Source of the DNA: an uncultured Hungatella sp.
GTDB lineage: Bacteria > Bacillota > Clostridia > Lachnospirales > Lachnospiraceae
Length of the DNA stretch: 64,000 nucleotides
Assembly: GCA_947089145.1 (NCBI GenBank)
Contig: CAMUJH010000014.1
Span: 1 to 64,000 of the forward strand
Direction: 5' to 3'
This document shows, in pieces, positions 59,291-64,000 of this stretch; position 1 is the first letter of the stretch, and every line of letters starts with the position of its first letter. The notes under the pieces are model-generated. The model ran no database searches and was not told the DNA's origin. It saw nothing but the letters and a program-made list of their open reading frames with translations. The translations under genes and the position numbers were made by a program.

Positions 59291-59343
59291 GGTAGTTCAC
59301 AATCCTTTCCATTTTGTGCGGAAATTTATCGAATTTCAAAGAA

Positions 59344-59450
59344 AACCTCCATGGGCCTGGCAGGGGACGCACCACTGCGCATGAAAGCCTGGCGGGTGCA
59401 TTTGGCATCCTCAAGTGCATGCCGCCTAATGGGCGGCGAAACCGTAAAAG
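59344..59450 (+). repeat. family A dispersed repeat, copy A6
   Basis: Core GGCGGGTGCATTTGGCATCC (59391-59410), block GCATGAAAGCCT identical to A5, third hairpin GCCGCCTAATGGGCGGC. It is in the gap between the sensor kinase and regulator genes, both on the minus strand, so the repeat is antisense to that transcript. Confidence 0.9.
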
Positions 59451-59466
59451 CAGGACTGCGCTTTCC

Positions 59467-61323
59467 TTACTCAGACGGCGCTGGTATAATATATGGAACC
59501 AGGATAGTCATGACCGTGTATTCTCCTAACTGGCTTTCTATGGAAATTCCGTAATGTTCTCCAAATTCATGCTGGATACGCTGGTTTACATTGGCAATCC
59601 CTACCTGGCGGAAAAAGTCGGCATTTTTCCTGGACGGTTTCTGATGCAGCACTTTTTCAATGGTTTCAGGGGACATTCCGACCCCGTTATCCCTAATGGA
59701 GATCCACAGATTTTTCCCCTCTGTTCCTGCCGCGGCCCACGCCTTTACCAGGATTTTTCCCGCAGATCCCTTTGGCTCAATGCCATGGAACAGGGCGTTT
59801 TCGATAATGGGCTGCAGGGAAAAGCGGTGAACCATGCACTGATACAGATCCTGGGATTCGATTTGGTATTCAATGGCAATGCTGCCTCCATAGCGGTACT
59901 GCTGAATAAGAAAATAGTCTTTCACCAGATTCAGCTCTTCCTCCAAAGGGATCATGGCGGAAGACCCCTTGGCCACCTGCCTTAACAGCCTTGCCAGGGC
60001 CGTAGTCATCTCGGCGATTCCGGGAGAACCCTGGATGGTTGCCATCCATTTAATGGAGTTTAAAGTATTGTATAGGAAGTGAGGATTTATCTGGCTTTGG
60101 AGAATCTGGTACTGCAGATCTTTTTTCTGTTTCTCATCTTCAATCCGCCTGTTCATAAGGTTTACCACGTCAAAAGACAGCGTATTAATTCCTTTCCCGA
60201 TATCCCCCAGTTCGTGGTTCCACTCAATAGACGGATCTCTGGAAAAATCCCCGTGGGCAATTTCATTGATTTTTTTCTGTATTTTAGCCACTGGCTGATT
60301 GATAGTCCGGTTAAGGGACAGAACCATAAAAATTCCCAGGGACAGTATGGCAGTGCAGATGGCGCCGATCAGGAGAAGATAGATCTGCCGCTGCTGCATT
60401 AGCTGCTGCCTTGACAGAATCTGGTGGATATACCAGCCGTTTGGACCAAGCGAGTGAGTGATGAGGGTTTCTGTCTTTCCATTTTCCATGCGCACTTTCT
60501 GCACCAGGGTTCCTGAGCCAGTACCCCTTACATTTTCCTGGGAGAGAACTGAAAAATTCGGCGCTGCCTCCTGGATTCGGTTTCCCTGAAGCTGGTAGAA
60601 TTTATCTCCAATGGTAAGGTAAAGGCTGCTGTCTGACGGAAGGGGAAACGCCTTTAAATAGTCCAGGATAATATTGGCAGACACGGATATGTAGACCCAG
60701 CCTACGGCGTCGCTTCCAAATGTGGAGTAAATAGGGCGCACAATGGGGATGACAGGGGCCTCCTGAAAATCCTGGTAGAAAGGATCGTTAATAATGCCTA
60801 TCCACAGAAAATCCGGGCTCTCAAGAAGCGTGCGGAATACATCAGACAGAACCAGGGAGCTTATGCTATAGGAAAGGGTATCCCCGGAGGTGGAAAGCAC
60901 CTGAAGAAAATTGGCAGCGGAGCCGGTGGAAACAATGACCCTGGTAATATAGCGGCTGGTGTTGTGGAATTCTTCCTTTAACCGTTCCGAGGAGCTGAGG
61001 GCAATGGTCCGCAGGCTTTTGTCATCTCTTGACGCTACGGCCAGAGGAGGCTTATCCTGAAAGGTTTCCAGGTATTTCAGGATATCATTGCTGGAGCCGC
61101 ACCATCTGGAGAAATACATAATTTCTTTCATATCAGATGATACGTTGCTTGCCACCAGCTGCAGGCCGAATTCCACGGACTGAATCTGGTTTCGCCTTAA
61201 AAGAGACTGAAATACCACGAAACAGACTCCGACCGTGATCAGGGCGATGATCAGAATGGTGCCTATGGTGATGGCTACGATTTTACCTTTTATGGTTTTG
61301 AGAAAAGTTGTTATGGCATTCAT
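59467..61323 (-). CDS. YesM-type sensor histidine kinase
   Basis: A 618-residue membrane kinase paired with the downstream regulator. Membrane spans are at ~14-36 and ~290-315, with an extracellular Cache-like sensor between, then HAMP (~315-370), the His_kinase domain with the H-box QINPHFLYNTLNSIKWM, and HATPase with NALFHGIEPKGSAG (N box) and DNGVGM (G1 box). The ATG at 61323 follows GGAAG; an earlier in-frame start at 61371 lacks a site. It likely senses an extracellular sugar or the sugar-loaded binding protein. Confidence 0.93.
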   Translation of the reverse strand: MNAITTFLKTIKGKIVAITIGTILIIALITVGVCFVVFQSLLRRNQIQSVEFGLQLVASNVSSDMKEIMYFSRWCGSSNDILKYLETFQDKPPLAVASRDDKSLRTIALSSSERLKEEFHNTSRYITRVIVSTGSAANFLQVLSTSGDTLSYSISSLVLSDVFRTLLESPDFLWIGIINDPFYQDFQEAPVIPIVRPIYSTFGSDAVGWVYISVSANIILDYLKAFPLPSDSSLYLTIGDKFYQLQGNRIQEAAPNFSVLSQENVRGTGSGTLVQKVRMENGKTETLITHSLGPNGWYIHQILSRQQLMQQRQIYLLLIGAICTAILSLGIFMVLSLNRTINQPVAKIQKKINEIAHGDFSRDPSIEWNHELGDIGKGINTLSFDVVNLMNRRIEDEKQKKDLQYQILQSQINPHFLYNTLNSIKWMATIQGSPGIAEMTTALARLLRQVAKGSSAMIPLEEELNLVKDYFLIQQYRYGGSIAIEYQIESQDLYQCMVHRFSLQPIIENALFHGIEPKGSAGKILVKAWAAAGTEGKNLWISIRDNGVGMSPETIEKVLHQKPSRKNADFFRQVGIANVNQRIQHEFGEHYGISIESQLGEYTVMTILVPYIIPAPSE

Positions 61324-61604
61324 GGATATCTTCCGTTTCCAGATGTTCCCTGCATAATCCGGGACAGGCACGGCGGCGGATCTTAGGGGATAGGGGACAA
61401 TCTTTCTATCTGTTCTTAATGAAATATATAAGTTTATAAAAAGTATGATACATTATTGCAAAAAAGTCAACAGAGACATGAGCCTGAAAGCGGGAGACGG
61501 AATGAAAAGATAAAATATTACCGGAAATTCATAAAAAAACACATGGAATCAAAAAATACAATTTTACAGCAGTAGATAGTGAAGTATTTGTGCAATTTTT
61601 TCCA

Positions 61605-61633
61605 TTCTGCAGGGAAATGATTTACGATATACT
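61605..61633 (+). promoter_or_regulatory. promoter of the sugar ABC transporter operon
   Basis: -10 TATACT (61628-61633), weak -35 TTCTGC (61605-61610) at 17 bp. A poor -35 fits a promoter that needs an activator such as the YesN-like regulator. The AT-rich stretch 61390-61600 upstream holds no gene. Confidence 0.6.
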
Positions 61634-61673
61634 ATTTCCATAGTAAAAAGAGAGAAAAGAGGAGGAAAAAAAC

Positions 61674-63047
61674 ATGAAAAAAAGATTACTTGGTCTTACA
61701 TTGGCTTGCACCATGACAGCCATGAGCCTGGCAGGCTGCGGGGGAGGCGGTTCCGATTCAGGGACAACGGCTGCAGAGGCGGGCGCTGAGACAACTGCCC
61801 CGGCAAATGCAGGCGGGGAAACCACGGCAGCTTCCGTACAGGCGGCAGAAGGGGACACGGTGTTAAAGTGGGCCGTGTGGGATATTTCTTCTACGGTGTA
61901 TTACCAGCCTTTGATCGACGCTTTTGAGGCGGCTAACCCAGGTGTAAAGATTGAGATGGTGGATCTGGGCTCTGCGGATTACCAGACGGTTTTGGCCACG
62001 GAACTGACAGGAAGCGGCTCTGATTTTGATATTGCCACCATCAAGGACGTTCCCGGTTATACCACGCTGGTAAATAAAGGCGTTCTGGAATCCCTGGATG
62101 ACTATATTGCAAAGGACAGCATTGATTTGTCCCAGTACGGCGGCATCACAGATCAGGTAACGGTAGACGGCAAGCTGTATGAGCTGCCTTTCAGAAGCGA
62201 TTTCTGGGTATTGTTCTACAATAAGAATGTATTTGACAATGCAGGAGTCAGCTATCCTACCAATGATATGACATTTGAACAGTATGACCAGCTTGCAAGA
62301 AGCGTTACCAATACGGAACCGGGCCAGGAGGTATACGGCGCCCATTACCATACCTGGAGGTCAGCTGTCCAGCTGTTTGGCATCCTGGACGGCAAGAACT
62401 CCATTGTAGACGGCAGCTATGATTTCCTGAAACCGTATTATGAGATGATTTTAAAGCAGCAGGAGGACGGCGTATGCCAGGACTATGCTACCCTTAAGAC
62501 TTCCAGCCTTCATTATTCCGGCGCATTTGCCCAGGGCAATGTGGCCATGATGAACATGGGTTCCTGGTTTATCCCGACTTTGATTGAGAAAATTAAGACC
62601 GGCGAGTACGGCGAGGAAGTTGCCAACTGGGGAATCGTGAAATATCCTCACGCAGAAGGCGTGGAGCCAGGGTCCACTTTGGCTACCATCACCTGCCTGT
62701 CCATTCCTACGTCCGCTCCTCACAAGGATCTGGCATGGAATTTCGTGAAGTTTGTGTGCGGGACAGAAGGCGCTGAGGTGGTGGCCAAGACCGGCACGAT
62801 CCCGGCCATTACCACCGACGCCGTAGTAAGCGCCATTTCCGGCATGGAGGGATTCCCGGATGATGATGCAAGCGCCGAGGCTTTAAAAACTGCCAACACC
62901 TATCTTGAGATGCCGGTTCATGCCAAGAGTTCTGAGATTGAGACGGTTCTCAACGAAGGCCATGACAATATTATGACAGAAGGCAGCACCATTGACGAGG
63001 GGATTGAAGAGATGAACGAAGGCGTTCAGGCAATCCTGGGACAGTAG
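61674..63047 (+). CDS. extracellular sugar-binding lipoprotein of an ABC transporter
   Basis: A 457-residue family 1 solute-binding protein. The lipoprotein signal ends SLAGCGGGG (Cys22), followed by a Thr/Ala linker (~30-60) and the binding domain (WAVWDISSTVYYQPLIDAFEAANPGVKIEM; later YPHAEGVEPGSTLATITCLSIP). It binds a carbohydrate outside the cell and delivers it to the permease encoded next. GAGGAGG precedes the ATG. Identity of the sugar is unknown; neighbouring heparinase and YesMN suggest an oligosaccharide. Confidence 0.93.
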   Translation: MKKRLLGLTLACTMTAMSLAGCGGGGSDSGTTAAEAGAETTAPANAGGETTAASVQAAEGDTVLKWAVWDISSTVYYQPLIDAFEAANPGVKIEMVDLGSADYQTVLATELTGSGSDFDIATIKDVPGYTTLVNKGVLESLDDYIAKDSIDLSQYGGITDQVTVDGKLYELPFRSDFWVLFYNKNVFDNAGVSYPTNDMTFEQYDQLARSVTNTEPGQEVYGAHYHTWRSAVQLFGILDGKNSIVDGSYDFLKPYYEMILKQQEDGVCQDYATLKTSSLHYSGAFAQGNVAMMNMGSWFIPTLIEKIKTGEYGEEVANWGIVKYPHAEGVEPGSTLATITCLSIPTSAPHKDLAWNFVKFVCGTEGAEVVAKTGTIPAITTDAVVSAISGMEGFPDDDASAEALKTANTYLEMPVHAKSSEIETVLNEGHDNIMTEGSTIDEGIEEMNEGVQAILGQ

Positions 63048-63100
63048 TTTTCTGACGGATTCACAAGGAAACATAAGCACATCGACATAAAGAGACTTTG

Positions 63101-63133
63101 CGGACGGGCTGATGATTTAGCCCGTCCGATTTT
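63101..63133 (+). terminator. partial terminator between binding protein and permease genes
   Basis: A perfect 10-bp stem CGGACGGGCT/AGCCCGTCCG (63101-63110, 63119-63128) followed by ATTTTAAG. Such a leaky stop after the binding-protein gene would give more binding protein than permease. Confidence 0.65.
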
Positions 63134-63265
63134 AAGAGGACAAAAGGTTCCCTTTAGGAGACAAGACAGCTGTTTGGGAACATGCCCATTGCTGAAAAAA
63201 TAAAAGCAGCCGTGACAGGCAGCAGGAAAAGGAGGATAAGCCGGATTTAAGAGGCTTTGGGAAAT

Positions 63266-64000
63266 ATGGCAAATCAAAAAAATGTTGACCCCAATGTTGT
63301 AAAAGAGAAACTGGCCAGACTTGAACCGCAGCTTTTGGCTTTGCAGGAGGAGCTGAAAAACACTTCTGACAAGAAAAAGCGCAACAGGCTTATATCGAAA
63401 ATCGAATACACCCAGGGAAAAATCAAGCAGGCAAAGACAGGGGAGAGGTTAAGCCGGCAGGCCAAAAGAGATCTGGTGGCCTACTCATTTATAGCCCCGA
63501 ACTTTATCGGGTTCTGTGTTTTTACCCTGATACCCATTATTTTTGCATTTATCCTGGCATTTGCCCAGTGGGACGGCAACAACGCCATGAAATTTGTGGC
63601 TTTTGACAACTTTGTCCAGGCATTTCAAAATGACCGGTTTCTTGCGTCTTTAAAGAACACCGTCATCTACTGTATCGCCACAGTTCCCCTGACGCTTATC
63701 TGCTCCCTGGGGCTGGCCATTATCCTAAACCAGAAAGTAAAGGGAAGGAACTTCTTCAGGACAGTCAGCTTTTTCCCGTACGTGGCGTCCCTGGTTGCGG
63801 TTGCGGCGGTGTGGAATATGCTGTTCAGCCCCCAGAAAAGCGGCCCGGTGAACATGATCCTGTATAACCTGGGGATGGCGGCCAAAGATCTTCCAAAATG
63901 GTCGGCGGATAAGGACTGGGTCATGTTTACGGTGGTTCTGTTCAGCGTGTGGAAGAACATGGGATATTACATGGTAATCTATCTGGCAGGACTTCAGGGC
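63266..64000 (+). CDS. sugar ABC transporter permease (MalF type), cut by window end
   Basis: The first 245 residues of an inner-membrane permease. An unusual cytosolic N-terminal extension of ~70 residues is rich in Lys/Glu/Leu (KEKLARLEPQLLALQEELKN), probably a coiled coil. The typical first span FIAPNFIGFCVFTLIPIIFAF follows, then WDGNNAMKFVAFDNFVQAFQND and more spans (LKNTVIYCIATVPLTLICSLGLAIILNQK). The ATG at 63266 has a weak site. The gene continues past base 64000. It forms an operon with the binding-protein gene. Confidence 0.9.
   Translation, partial: MANQKNVDPNVVKEKLARLEPQLLALQEELKNTSDKKKRNRLISKIEYTQGKIKQAKTGERLSRQAKRDLVAYSFIAPNFIGFCVFTLIPIIFAFILAFAQWDGNNAMKFVAFDNFVQAFQNDRFLASLKNTVIYCIATVPLTLICSLGLAIILNQKVKGRNFFRTVSFFPYVASLVAVAAVWNMLFSPQKSGPVNMILYNLGMAAKDLPKWSADKDWVMFTVVLFSVWKNMGYYMVIYLAGLQG

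Noticed and set aside
1-64000. CRISPR array, prophage or integrative element
   Set aside because: No regularly spaced repeats, phage structural genes, integrase or relaxase were seen on either strand.

Overview
The window looks like a chromosomal segment of a spore-forming Firmicute of the Lachnospiraceae / Clostridium cluster XIV type. Supporting signs are spo0A, a CotF-type spore coat pair, DUF4321 and DUF5721 proteins, Thr/Glu-rich lipoprotein linkers, strong AGGAGG ribosome binding sites and moderate GC with AT-rich intergenic regions. I do not name a species. About 60 genes are supported. No CRISPR array, phage or complete insertion sequence was seen. Mobile DNA is limited to a group II intron remnant and several families of short palindromic repeats.

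Layout. 1-5.4 kb: tRNA-Val (cut by the window edge), a lipid kinase, then ispF-cysS-mrnC-rlmB, tRNA-Trp on the other strand, and a 5-formyl-THF cyclo-ligase. 5.7-9 kb: an HPr-like protein without the catalytic His, a group II intron 3' remnant, and a TetR regulator divergent from an old-yellow-enzyme/FAD reductase. 9-16 kb: a DinG/XPD-type helicase with a RecB-like nuclease motif, an unknown helical protein, then on the minus strand a P-loop kinase, TraX and purA. 16-20 kb: XRE regulator, hflK-hflC-metF. 20.5-30.3 kb: an exported flavinylated reductase, an unknown lipoprotein, GNAT, a cobalamin methionine synthase split over two genes, PAP2, and a two-gene chromate transporter. 30.3-35 kb: a 28-bp inverted repeat, an Lsa-type ABC-F gene behind a ~310-nt leader with a candidate attenuator, ferritin, a flavodoxin/ferredoxin protein and spore coat genes. 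35-43 kb: Memo-AMMECR1 fusion, aminotransferase, CapA, a small Cys protein coupled to rtcB, and FapA. 43-55 kb: lysine riboswitch with an NhaC-family transporter, DUF4321, spo0A, glgA, HD, membrane proteins, maf-HAD-PPIase, M18 peptidase, DUF5721. 54.8-64 kb: tdk, heparinase II/III, a YesMN two-component system, and a sugar ABC transporter running off the window end.

How genes work together. metF (methyl-THF supply), the reactivation-domain gene and metH cover the cobalamin route to methionine. The YesM/YesN pair, the binding protein, the permease and the heparinase-like lyase look like a glycan-use locus. The lysine riboswitch points to lysine as the likely substrate of the NhaC-type carrier.

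The least ordinary content is between genes. Family A is a ~105-bp three-hairpin element present six times, always in the same orientation and often starting at a stop codon. Families B (two copies) and C (one full copy plus a fragment) are palindromic elements with different termini but a shared core, TCAACGTA...TACGCCTC, followed by a CACATCTGAC-like box. A 20-nt exact piece of family C lies inside the capA reading frame. One family B copy occupies most of the 5' UTR of the exported flavoprotein gene.
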